A stretch of 64,000 bases of DNA, from contig JAXJXV010000014.1 of the NCBI GenBank assembly GCA_036307305.1, positions 124,001-188,000 of the forward strand, written 5' to 3'. Position numbers and translations under genes: made by a program. Source of the stretch: SIG607 sp036307305. GTDB lineage: Bacteria > Bacillota > Clostridia > Oscillospirales > Acutalibacteraceae. The notes below the pieces were generated by a model that was not told where the DNA came from, ran no database searches, and saw only the letters and a list, made by a program, of their open reading frames with translations. This document shows positions 53,341 to 61,370 of this stretch, piece by piece (within the stretch, counting starts at the first letter, position 1; every line of letters starts with the position of its first letter).

Positions 53341-53934
53341 ATGGAATTAAATAATTATAGAAATAAATATGGAAAATTTAATATAAAAATGTATTTGTTT
53401 CAATTAATAGGAATAATCGTATCTTCTTTACTTGCAGTTCTTATAGCATATTGTGAGCGTCAATATATCTTTATTAGTTTATTAATATGGATTTATAATA
53501 TTTGTTGGGTGTTAGTTATTATTTCTCCCTATTTAGAGAAGTATCATATTGACTACCCGAACATATATATACAAAAATTGACAAAAAGTAACATAATAAA
53601 AATCCCCGAACAATATTCACTTATAATCTCTTCTATGGAAATAAGACCTATTTTAAGTATTCAGGGATTTCATAGCAATAGTTACTGCGTGTCAGTTGTA
53701 AATTCAAATAACCTATCTGAAATCACAGGCTTATTGCACCAGAAATATGTTAAAAAGTATTCTAATTCTACTATAAAAGGCAATTTGGGGAATCTTTTTA
53801 TTACGGATTTCGTATATGATAAGTCTCTTCCTTTTGATCTATTCCAAAAAGCGTCATTTGTAATTATTCCAAAGACAATTAATAATTTTTTGGAATTGTC
53901 AGGAACCAATATTATTTGTGACACACAATATTGA
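53341..53934 (+). CDS. membrane protein, possibly immunity type
   Basis: 197 residues with two N-terminal membrane helices (~16-38 and ~45-65: YLFQLIGIIVSSLLAVLIAY, FISLLIWIYNICWVLVIIS) and a ~130-residue soluble C-terminal domain. The ribosome site is weak (GATGGTGTAC). It lies among RHS cassettes where orphan immunity genes collect; no family recognised. Confidence 0.5.
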   Translation: MELNNYRNKYGKFNIKMYLFQLIGIIVSSLLAVLIAYCERQYIFISLLIWIYNICWVLVIISPYLEKYHIDYPNIYIQKLTKSNIIKIPEQYSLIISSMEIRPILSIQGFHSNSYCVSVVNSNNLSEITGLLHQKYVKKYSNSTIKGNLGNLFITDFVYDKSLPFDLFQKASFVIIPKTINNFLELSGTNIICDTQY

Positions 53935-54094
53935 TATCCTTAAAATATTTTTTAATCTTAAATAATGTTTTATGAAGAGACATATTTAACAAACGCGGTG
54001 AATTAAGGTGATGATTTATGCCAATTACCTTAATTCACTCATAAATTAACGAGATTTGAATAAAAATTCTCTACATATAAAAGGAGTTGGTTAT

Positions 54095-54247
54095 TTGAAA
54101 AAAATTATCACTTTAATTTTCATAATTTTTGTATGCATCAATTTTTCTGCTTGTTCATCTCCTTCATCAGAACAAGCAATTGCATCTTCTAATTCCGATA
54201 AATCCAATCTTTTATCGCATAACACAGGGGACGGTTCTCTGTGTTGA
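54095..54247 (+). pseudogene. lipoprotein gene cut off by a REP-like element
   Basis: The TTG at 54095 follows AAAGGAG. A lipoprotein signal (KKIITLIFIIFVCINFSACS with lipobox FSAC) and SNSDKSNLLS are followed directly by a hairpin element that supplies the final residues and stop. The intact paralogue at 56533 continues past the equivalent point (NHEKSDLLEQQWEDDI). 50 residues remain. Confidence 0.65.
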
Positions 54248-54301
54248 GTAAAAACTAAATTTTGACGGGTAACACAGTAGGTGTGAATCTGCTGTGTTAC
54301 C
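54221..54301 (+). repeat. REP-like hairpin pair
   Basis: AACACAG-GGGACGGTTCT-CTGTGTT (54221-54245) has the GGGGACGGTTCT loop known from Firmicutes REP sequences linked to REP-associated transposases. GGTAACACAG/CTGTGTTACC (54268-54277 and 54292-54301) is a second hairpin with the same AACACAG/CTGTGTT arms. Together they form a BIME-like pair sitting exactly between the broken lipoprotein gene and the orphan RHS tip. Confidence 0.65.
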
Positions 54302-56190
54302 TCGGTACTAACGGACAGGATACTGCACGTGTTGAAACCTTTAACAACGGTAAGGATGTATATACCTATACCTATGATAACTACGGTAATATAAGTACTG
54401 TAGCTAAAAACGGAACGGTTATTGAAAGCTACTGGTATAACCTATATAACCAACTGGGCCATGCAACAATAGGTAATGATGAATATGAGTATACATATGC
54501 AAACGGTGCTTCAACTAATCTTGAATTTGTATACAAAAACGGCACTATGATTAAAACCTATGGGTATATGTCAGCCGATGATAGAACTTGGATAGATAAG
54601 TTAAGCTCATTTACCGGAACGGGTATTGACTATGATGCGATAGGTAACCCACTTAACTGGCGGGATAATATGTCTTTTACCTGGGAATACGGCAGAAGAC
54701 TTGGCAGTGTAACCAAGGGCACAGATAATATTACTTATACCTACGATGCAGACGGGCTTAGAACAAGCAAGACGGTAAATGGTACAAAAACCGAGTATTA
54801 CTGGCTTGACGGTATACTTCAGGGCCAGAAAACAGGAAATGAGCATATTATCTTCCTGTATGACGAAAACGGCAAAGCCTACGGTATGCTGGTTAACAGT
54901 AACGGTACTGAGCAGTATTATTACTATCTGTTTAACCTGCAGGGTGATGTTGTGGGAATAATGAACAGCACAGGCGAAACTGTAGCTGAATATTCCTACG
55001 ACGCTTGGGGTAATGTGCTGTCGGTTACAGGCACTCAGGCGACCACAATAGGTCAGCAGAATCCTATACGCTATAGAGGATATTACTATGATGCTGAGAC
55101 GGGACTCTACTATGTATCCAGCCGTTATTACGATCCTGAGATCGGTCGGTGGATCAATGCAGATGGAGAACTTTCAGAAGTAGGCGGAGATATCCTTGGA
55201 TATAATCTGTTTACTTACTGCTTAAATAACCCTGTTAATATGGATGATCCAAGCGGAGAATGGCCGAAGTGGGCAACAAAACTAATTTTAGGTACCGCCG
55301 TTATTGCAGTAGCTGCGGTATTGACTGTTGCTACAGCAGGTTCAGGAACCGCCTTGGCTTGTTTTGCAGTCGGTGCATTAAAAGGAGCAGTTGTCGGTGC
55401 TGCGATTGGTGCAGCATCAGGTGCAGCTACGGGAGCAATAAGTCATAGAATAAAGACTGGCTCTTGGAAAGGATCCGGCAAAGCAGCTCTTGAAGGAGCC
55501 GCAGATGGATATATGTCCGGAGCAGTAAGTGGATTCATTTCTGGCGGGTTGACTAGCAATGTATGTTTTGTTGCAGGCACATCAATCTTGACATCGATAG
55601 GTTATGTAGCTATAGAAAATATTCAAATTGGAGATATGGTTTGGGCTGAAAATCCCGAAACAGGGAAAAAAGCTCTTAAAAAGGTTGTACAAACATTTGA
55701 AAATGAAACTAATGAATTGGTGCATGTGTTTGTTAATGGTGAGGAAATCATCACGACCCCAGAACATCCTTTTTATGTTTCAAACAAAGGGTGGATTAGT
55801 TCTATTGAACTTCGTGCTGGAGATATTCTTGTCCGACAAAATGGTGAGTATTGTATTGTAGAAAAAATACAGCACGAGATTCTTGAAACTCCGATTACGG
55901 TTTACAACTTTGAAGTTGCTGATTTTCATACATATTATGTGGGCGAAAACTCAGTTTTAGTTCATAATGTGTGCGGAGGTAAAAATACACCTGATCAAGA
56001 TGCTGTTATAAAAATAGCAAAAGAGTACAAGAATGGCATTACTAGGACTGATGCGAATACACTGGTAGGTTGGGCAAAAGAATATGGATTAAATCATCAT
56101 TACCCAACAATTCACGAAGGAAGGAGAGGTATTTGGGGTGTTGTTGAACATATTAAAATATTCAACATACATATACCTATTGTAAAATAA
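54262..56190 (+). CDS. orphan RHS tip with HINT domain and C-terminal toxin
   Basis: The open frame is 642 residues, but its nominal TTG start lies in the REP pair and has no ribosome site; the true gene 5' end is missing. Residues ~25-260 are YD repeats and the RHS core is at ~263-325 (PIRYRGYYYDAETGLYYVSS). A glycine-zipper hydrophobic region (~346-426) and an intein-like HINT domain (~434-568; CFVAGTSILTSIGYVAIENI, TTPEHPFYV, ending LVHN-VC) follow. The ~70-residue tip has WAKEYGLNHHYPTIHEGRRG and HIKIFNIHIPIVK. The HINT domain probably cleaves itself to free the tip. It may be silent unless moved onto an expressed RHS shell. Confidence 0.75.
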   Translation: MTGNTVGVNLLCYLGTNGQDTARVETFNNGKDVYTYTYDNYGNISTVAKNGTVIESYWYNLYNQLGHATIGNDEYEYTYANGASTNLEFVYKNGTMIKTYGYMSADDRTWIDKLSSFTGTGIDYDAIGNPLNWRDNMSFTWEYGRRLGSVTKGTDNITYTYDADGLRTSKTVNGTKTEYYWLDGILQGQKTGNEHIIFLYDENGKAYGMLVNSNGTEQYYYYLFNLQGDVVGIMNSTGETVAEYSYDAWGNVLSVTGTQATTIGQQNPIRYRGYYYDAETGLYYVSSRYYDPEIGRWINADGELSEVGGDILGYNLFTYCLNNPVNMDDPSGEWPKWATKLILGTAVIAVAAVLTVATAGSGTALACFAVGALKGAVVGAAIGAASGAATGAISHRIKTGSWKGSGKAALEGAADGYMSGAVSGFISGGLTSNVCFVAGTSILTSIGYVAIENIQIGDMVWAENPETGKKALKKVVQTFENETNELVHVFVNGEEIITTPEHPFYVSNKGWISSIELRAGDILVRQNGEYCIVEKIQHEILETPITVYNFEVADFHTYYVGENSVLVHNVCGGKNTPDQDAVIKIAKEYKNGITRTDANTLVGWAKEYGLNHHYPTIHEGRRGIWGVVEHIKIFNIHIPIVK

Positions 56191-56192
56191 TA

Positions 56193-56492
56193 ATGGAGAT
56201 GGTGAATTATAATGTTCTATATGAGAATGACAAATCCGATGTCGATATAATATGCGTTCCTGTTCTCATTGCAGACAAAATGGAAATTTTATGTCAAGAA
56301 TTTCTAGACTGGCTACCTTATGCAAAAAACGACATCTATTGGACAGTAATAGATGGAGAAAAAATTTCGGTATGTGAAACCGAGGGATTTGTAGAATGGC
56401 TAAACAGTAAATATTGTGATAATATTTGGCCGGTAGCAATAATTAATAAACATGTCCATTTTGTCGAAGAATATAAAACAATAGAGTTCTAA
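56193..56492 (+). CDS. candidate immunity protein for the HINT-linked toxin
   Basis: 99 residues, beginning 2 bases after the toxin stop. Acidic (MEMVNYNVLYENDKSDVDII, EEYKTIEF), no signal or membrane segment. Size and position fit a polymorphic-toxin immunity protein. No family recognised. Confidence 0.6.
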   Translation: MEMVNYNVLYENDKSDVDIICVPVLIADKMEILCQEFLDWLPYAKNDIYWTVIDGEKISVCETEGFVEWLNSKYCDNIWPVAIINKHVHFVEEYKTIEF

Positions 56493-56532
56493 ATTCGTGG
56501 GCAAATTGTCTATAATTAAACGAGGTGAAGAA

Positions 56533-57102
56533 TTGAAAAAAATATTACAAATTATTTTTTGTGTGTTTTTATGTTGTTTCTTCTCGGCTTGTTCTTCAAA
56601 CGCACCCAAACAAACCGCGACAAATTCTAACCATGAAAAATCAGATTTATTGGAGCAACAATGGGAAGATGACATTCGTTATGATGAATCACAAAATTCA
56701 TCTTCCAATAGTGATTTTATTAAAGAAATAGAAGTTTCTAAAAAATTTACCCAAATATTAAAAAACGGAAAAGTTTATATTTACGACTCTAACGGTAATA
56801 GTTTAATAGCATCTAAAGAGAAAAAATATGATAACTTTTCCAAATTGACAAAAAAAGATTGTCACAATATTTTAGGTTCTAATTTAAGTGGTTTTAAATT
56901 ACTTGATTTTAACAAAACTTCTATTATAGGTAAAAATGCTATTCGCATTAAGTTTGAATCATCAAAAAATGATGAAAAATTTCTGAATCTTTGTTATTAT
57001 TTAGATTGTGATAATAACGGAATTAAAATAATGATTCAAGCAAAAACAGACAAAATTCTTAAAGAATTAGAAGAAACTATAGACACAATAAAACTTAATT
57101 AA
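56533..57102 (+). CDS. lipoprotein, intact paralogue of the truncated one
   Basis: The TTG at 56533 follows GAGGTGAAG. 189 residues; lipoprotein signal KKILQIIFCVFLCCFFSACSS with the lipobox FSAC, a Ser/Asn/Gln-rich linker, then a ~130-residue beta-rich domain (FTQILKNGKVYIYDSNGNSL, KMIRIKF-like NAIRIKFESSKNDEKF). Membrane-attached on the outside. Function unknown; association with RHS cassettes is shared by both copies. Confidence 0.65.
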   Translation: MKKILQIIFCVFLCCFFSACSSNAPKQTATNSNHEKSDLLEQQWEDDIRYDESQNSSSNSDFIKEIEVSKKFTQILKNGKVYIYDSNGNSLIASKEKKYDNFSKLTKKDCHNILGSNLSGFKLLDFNKTSIIGKNAIRIKFESSKNDEKFLNLCYYLDCDNNGIKIMIQAKTDKILKELEETIDTIKLN

Positions 57103-57106
57103 AATG

Positions 57107-57137
57107 GGAGGCTGTATTTTTGTGGTACAGCCTCTTG
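57107..57137 (+). terminator. terminator of the lipoprotein gene
   Basis: A stem GAGGCTGTA/TACAGCCTC with a 9-base loop, followed by TTGCCTTATT. Confidence 0.7.
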
Positions 57138-57245
57138 CCTTATTAAAATATAATTTTTTGTCACCTATTGAATGATTTAGTTTGTTGTATTGATAGGGGG
57201 TCTTTAAACAATCGCCCCTTAAATTAATAGAAAGGAGTTGAAAAA

Positions 57246-57695
57246 ATGAAAAAGCAAGTTAAAAGAATTTTTGTTGCCATGTTAATTTTGTGTTTAACAA
57301 TTGTTCCTTTATCTCCTGCATCCGCCGCCGTTGCAGATGGAAATGAAATAATGCCAATGTATAACAATGTTAGTAGTGCAAGTGCGAATATTAGTATAAA
57401 TAGTAGCGGCAAATTGACAATAAGTTATAGATATGTTGGCTCATCCACTGTTACAACCAAAGCTGTAATAACAACATACATAGAGAAGAAAACTTTAGGA
57501 TTGTTTTGGACACGTGTGGATATTGGTACCACTAATGATGAATGGGTAGATACCAAATACGATTCTACATATATTGGTTCTAGAACACATCAATTATCTT
57601 CAACAGGAACATATCGCGTAACAGTCGTATACAAAATATACGGCACCGGTGGCTCAGCAGACGAAATTGAGTGTCGGGCACAAGACTCATATTAA
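57246..57695 (+). CDS. small secreted protein (DUF6147-like)
   Basis: 149 residues; ribosome site AAAGGAG. Signal peptide MKKQVKRIFVAMLILCLTIV with cleavage near ASA-AVA (~29). The mature part begins NEIMPMYNNVSSASANISIN and is beta-rich, ending YKIYGTGGSADEIECRAQDS. It resembles short clostridial secreted proteins of unknown role. Monocistronic. Confidence 0.6.
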   Translation: MKKQVKRIFVAMLILCLTIVPLSPASAAVADGNEIMPMYNNVSSASANISINSSGKLTISYRYVGSSTVTTKAVITTYIEKKTLGLFWTRVDIGTTNDEWVDTKYDSTYIGSRTHQLSSTGTYRVTVVYKIYGTGGSADEIECRAQDSY

Positions 57696-57733
57696 AATAT
57701 AAGCACGATGCAACTGCATCGTGCTTATATTTT
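57694..57733. terminator. strong bidirectional terminator
   Basis: A perfect stem of up to 19 bp (ATATAAGCACGATGCA and its complement) with a minimal loop, serving the secreted-protein gene and the convergent anti-sigma-like gene. Confidence 0.92.
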
Positions 57734-58400
57734 ACTCAATCGACATTATCATTTGTTTAATTTCCTCAAAACTTATATTTCCTGTACAATCAAGTGTAAA
57801 AACATATCCATTTTGAGTCCACATTGCTGTTTTGGTATCATACCATTCTTTAAAGTCTACATTTATACCGTTAATAGTTTCTGTATTTAAATCACCATTC
57901 TCGTTATCAACAAAAAAGCCCGTGTGAGAGTCCGTTGTCGATTGTGAAAAATAAATTGTGTAGTCTAATTCATTTTTATATATTGTTACCACAGAATTAT
58001 CAGTTGTTGTTTTATCTATTTGCTCATATCCGTAAGGTATTTGATGTATTGAAAATTCTTTCTCTATAAATTCTATAGTATCACCATCAAAAGTGTAATG
58101 CGTAAATGATTCATATACTTGTTTAATAAATTCTATAATTGGTTCACGAATTGCTTTCACACTGAAGGCTGCTGTAAACATTGTAAATATTGCCAAGAAA
58201 ATGATTGCAACACGTTTCGATGTAGTGCTTACTAAATTCCAATAAACTTTTTTCTGTGCTTTAATAAGCTTTTCCATTCTTCTATTAAATTTTTTCGAAA
58301 AAGTATATTGGATACTGTTTTCATCAGTTGGGATATGAGAAAATTCTAAAGACACAACTTCTCTAAAAGCCTGCTTAAATTCAGCTTTAGTTATTGCCAA
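57732..58400 (-). CDS. DUF4367-type membrane protein, likely anti-sigma factor
   Basis: The TTG at 58400 is preferred, 9 bases after AAGGAG; another TTG at 58409 abuts it. 222 residues: cytoplasmic N-terminus (~1-60) with FREVVSLEFSHIPTDENSI, one membrane helix (~66-88, VAIIFLAIFTMFTAAFSV), extracellular DUF4367-like domain (~115-222). This layout is typical of membrane anti-sigma or sigma-linked proteins. The ECF sigma gene lies 5 bases upstream. Confidence 0.75.
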   Translation of the reverse strand: MAITKAEFKQAFREVVSLEFSHIPTDENSIQYTFSKKFNRRMEKLIKAQKKVYWNLVSTTSKRVAIIFLAIFTMFTAAFSVKAIREPIIEFIKQVYESFTHYTFDGDTIEFIEKEFSIHQIPYGYEQIDKTTTDNSVVTIYKNELDYTIYFSQSTTDSHTGFFVDNENGDLNTETINGINVDFKEWYDTKTAMWTQNGYVFTLDCTGNISFEEIKQMIMSIE

Positions 58401-58405
58401 TATTC

Positions 58406-58972
58406 TCAACTCCTTTTAATATCAAGAAAATTCAAAAGCATCTTTTTGCCTCTAACTAATTGTTTTTTAGTTGTTGTCAAAGTTTGATTAAGTGATTTAG
58501 CTGTTTGTGGTACTGACAATTCCATAACAAAGTGATAATATAACACATAACGATACTTTTCTTCTAAAGAATTTATAGCTTCTACGATCTGCTCATAATC
58601 TATTTTATTGCAGAGGAACTCGATGAAACTATCGTCAGACAATTCTTCAATGTTGTCCATATTGTACTCAATAACAGTATCTAGTGATACATTTTCCTTC
58701 TTCTTTTGTTTTATTTTATTAATCACAGTGTTTTTAGTAGCTTTAAGTAAATAGTTGCGCAAGTCGGTTTCATCCTTTATTCCGCGCACCACATCAAAGT
58801 ACTTTTGTGCTATCTTCAAAAACACATCACCCACAGCATCTTCTGCATCACTTTTATTATTTAACATAGACAATGCTAATGTTACCATCTGATTTTTATA
58901 TGAATTAAAAATCTCCTCAAACAATTCTTTGTCTTTATCATCATCAAGATAAGCTAAATATAGAGCCAGCAT
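58406..58972 (-). CDS. ECF-type RNA polymerase sigma factor
   Basis: The ATG at 58972 follows AGAGGGG; the longer frame lacks such a site. 188 residues with region 2 (FEEIFNSYKNQMVTLALSML, DAEDAVGDVFLKIAQ, ~20-85) and region 4 (EKYRYVLYYHFVMELSVPQT, ~130-180). Paired with the DUF4367 protein. The spacer upstream (58973-59145) has no recognised ECF promoter. Confidence 0.85.
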   Translation of the reverse strand: MLALYLAYLDDDKDKELFEEIFNSYKNQMVTLALSMLNNKSDAEDAVGDVFLKIAQKYFDVVRGIKDETDLRNYLLKATKNTVINKIKQKKKENVSLDTVIEYNMDNIEELSDDSFIEFLCNKIDYEQIVEAINSLEEKYRYVLYYHFVMELSVPQTAKSLNQTLTTTKKQLVRGKKMLLNFLDIKRS

Positions 58973-59145
58973 TTGAAAGTCCCCTCTAACCCTGCCTCTG
59001 TATATACAACAATTGATACAAAGGAATAGGGTACAAAATTTAATAAACAAAATATCCCAATTTTTTTACTTTATTGAAAAACAATAATCTATAAGTGTTT
59101 TAAATAAAGAAAACTAAGCACCAAATAGTTTTATCAATCTCTTGT

Positions 59146-59484
59146 TTACTTTATGCTTCTTATTATTGTTTTTGTTGTTTTTATAATTTCAATTATAGCA
59201 CTAATTTCGGTTGAAGTGCAATCGGAAATTAACTCATTTATTGTATTAATTAAAACATGTTCATTTTTTATTAAACTATCATAAACGATTTCATCAAGTG
59301 ACACTTCTAAAGCGTTCGCTATATTTATAAGAGTAGGTAAACTGACCTTTGTGGCAGCACGTTCTATATGAGAGATATTTGATGGTTCAATTCCAGATTT
59401 TTCTGCTAGAGTCGCCTGATTCCAAGATCTTTTAACACGAAAACTTCTGATCGTTTTGCCTATAGACACATAATCAATATTCAT
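59146..59484 (-). CDS. XRE-family transcriptional regulator
   Basis: 112 residues; HTH_3 domain ~5-65: IGKTIRSFRVKRSWNQATLA, SGIEPSNISHIERAATKVSL. The C-terminal ~45 residues are helical. Two ATCC-N5-GGAT palindromes lie just upstream within its own promoter, implying autorepression. Confidence 0.85.
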   Translation of the reverse strand: MNIDYVSIGKTIRSFRVKRSWNQATLAEKSGIEPSNISHIERAATKVSLPTLINIANALEVSLDEIVYDSLIKNEHVLINTINELISDCTSTEISAIIEIIKTTKTIIRSIK

Positions 59485-59516
59485 TTTATCACCTCAAAAA
59501 CACTTTAAAATTATTG

Positions 59517-59564
59517 TATATCCTATTAGGATATAACCAAATAACACAGAAATCCCAAAAGGAT
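59517..59564. promoter_or_regulatory. promoter with paired operator palindromes
   Basis: TATATCCTATTAGGATATA (59517-59535) is a perfect palindrome. A second site ATCC-N5-GGAT lies at 59552-59564, with centres 32 bp apart. On the minus strand TTGGTT and TACAAT, 16 bp apart, flank the first palindrome, so a bound XRE protein would block the promoter. Confidence 0.65.
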
Positions 59565-59762
59565 ACACAATAATATATTGTGCGTTTAAGATAAATTTTT
59601 TAGTCTGAAAACACAATTTAATATACTTAGGTGTATGTAATAAATAGAATTTTTACTTAAAATTAATGATTTCTTGAAACTCGAATATAACCTTTTTTAC
59701 ATTTTTATCAAAGAGTCGCGGTGGTCGCGGCTCTTAATTTTTTATGTAAAAGAGGTTTTTGT

Positions 59763-59996
59763 ATGTTAGACAGAACAGAGTATGAAAATTTTTGGTACGC
59801 GTTCCAGAAAAAGTTGGACAAAATCTTGGCGGAACGTAATATGTCCTATCGAAAACTAAGTATTGAACTTGGTAAATCACCAGGATATATCTACGATATT
59901 GTCAACCGAAGGATTGATCCTTCGGTTATGTCCTTATTAGAAATTGCAGCATATTTTAACTGCACAATATGGGATTTTTTAAATATTACCAAGTAA
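59763..59996 (+). CDS. small XRE-family regulator
   Basis: The ATG at 59763 follows AAAGAGG. 77 residues: FQKKLDKILAERNMSYRKLS, GKSPGYIYDIVNRRIDPSVM, LLEIAAYFNCTIWDFLNI. A single helix-turn-helix domain, as in phage-type repressors. Divergent from the larger XRE gene and directly in front of the structured region. Confidence 0.85.
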   Translation: MLDRTEYENFWYAFQKKLDKILAERNMSYRKLSIELGKSPGYIYDIVNRRIDPSVMSLLEIAAYFNCTIWDFLNITK

Positions 59997-60041
59997 AAGT
60001 CCCGGGGCATCGTTTGTCAAACAACACATCGGGCAAATCTA

Positions 60042-60070
60042 TTGACGCTGAAAAAATCACATGCTAAACT
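60042..60070 (+). promoter_or_regulatory. promoter in front of the structured region
   Basis: TTGACG (60042-60047) and TAAACT (60065-60070) are 17 bp apart. Transcription would start near 60077 and run into the non-coding structured segment. Confidence 0.55.
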
Positions 60071-60076
60071 GACTAT

Positions 60077-61320
60077 ACTTCATTCATAATTAAGAAGGAG
60101 TGAACACAAAGAGCAATAAAAATGATTGTATATTATTGTTGCTCTTTGCCTACTTTTATGTTTTGTCTTCGGTAAGTGACGGAGCAAAAAAGAACCATAA
60201 AAGGAGGATTCAAAAGGCAGAGCAATTCATTTGCTAAATTGTGATGGGAAGTTAGTTGCACCAATGCATTTTGGTGCCTTGGTGCCGAGTACAGCAGTCT
60301 GAATTCTGCAGCAGATTGTGAATCACTAGCAGAAAACCTTTGAAGTTAAGGTATAACTTCATCAGCCGATGCTCTAAAGCTGATTATCCGTAGGACCACA
60401 ACATATTAGGAAATACGGAATTAAAGAGCTATCACAGTTACGGCAACGGACAATGTGATATATGGAAGATAGGAGAAACATTTTTAATCGACCTATTACG
60501 TTGCTCGATTTTATGATTTCCGTAAAAAATCATAACCCACTTTCACGCAGTGGTCCGAATGTTGATAGTAGGAAAAGTCGTGATATACAAAGCCCTTCAC
60601 AAAGGTGATGTGAATTACAGGCTGACAGGAGTTAAACACATTACGGTTTCGCTCGTCGCCTCTTCCCGCTTTACTTGCGCTCATTCTTGCAAGGAAATAT
60701 CCTTACTGCGAATTTCACGCTTCGTCCTTCTGAAAAAGGCGAACGGAGAAACTCTTCGACCTGCAAATAAATAATTTTTTGAGAGGTCGAAGCCGAAGAA
60801 TGCAGTAATACTTCCGTATTACAAATGATGAGGCAAGAAAAAGCAGGAAATTATTATTTGACAGGCGTGATGGATTTAACTTCCGTCAGCCTGCTGTGCG
60901 GATAGCAGAGCCGTTACGAAACAAGGATTGTTCGACTGCGAAACTGTTTTCACTTATACCAGTGTCTGTGAACGAAAATAAGTGCGTAACGGTGGCTTGG
61001 ATTCAGCCATAAGTTATTGACGAAAATTTACGGAATCCACGACGTTTGAGAGTTCCGTCGGTAAATAAAACTGCTCAAACGGTGGTGCTACCGTCCATTA
61101 AGGGAAATTTCCAGCCCTTACGGAAATTGCATACGAAAGTTACGGGGTTTAATCGGTAATGAAAATCCCCGCCGAACGAGCCCTTAGTCTCGGCCAGGCT
61201 GAAATGCCTTGCACTCGGCGTAGCGTCAGCAAATAATACAAGGTTGTTTACACTCTTAAATTCAAGAGAACACGCACGGAAAATCTATTAATCTTGCGTT
61301 AAAGTGTAAATAGATTAAGC
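60077..61320 (+). ncRNA. candidate giant structured RNA
   Basis: About 1.24 kb without a credible gene, visibly richer in G+C than the flanks. Helices include CAAAGAGCAA/TTGCTCTTTG (60107-60148), CTTTTATG/CATAAAAG (60153-60203), CTTCGACCT/AGGTCGAAG (60754-60792) and GTAATAC-TTCC-GTATTAC (60805-60822). CCGTTACG/CGTAACGG (60911-60992), CGTTTGAG/CTCAAACG (61043-61081), CGGGG/CCCCG (61143-61171) and TTTACACT/AGTGTAAA (61247-61310) follow. AATCTA (61282-61287) with TAGATT (61311-61316) would form a pseudoknot across the last helix. Loops include UUCG-type turns. The 3' end and the class are unknown; ROOL, GOLLD and OLE are the classes to compare. Confidence 0.6.
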
Positions 61321-61370
61321 CACCTACTAACCTTATTTTATAGCAGAATACCAGAAAAGAACTTTCGCTT

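Noticed and set aside
60550..60774. 74-residue frame in the structured region
   Set aside because: It crosses several helices, has no ribosome site and no protein-like pattern; treated as chance within non-coding RNA.
60000..61320. Group II intron, RNase P RNA or tmRNA
   Set aside because: No domain V-like 34-base hairpin and no intron-encoded reverse transcriptase; no GAGGAAAGTCC-type RNase P core; no tmRNA tag frame or tRNA-like end.
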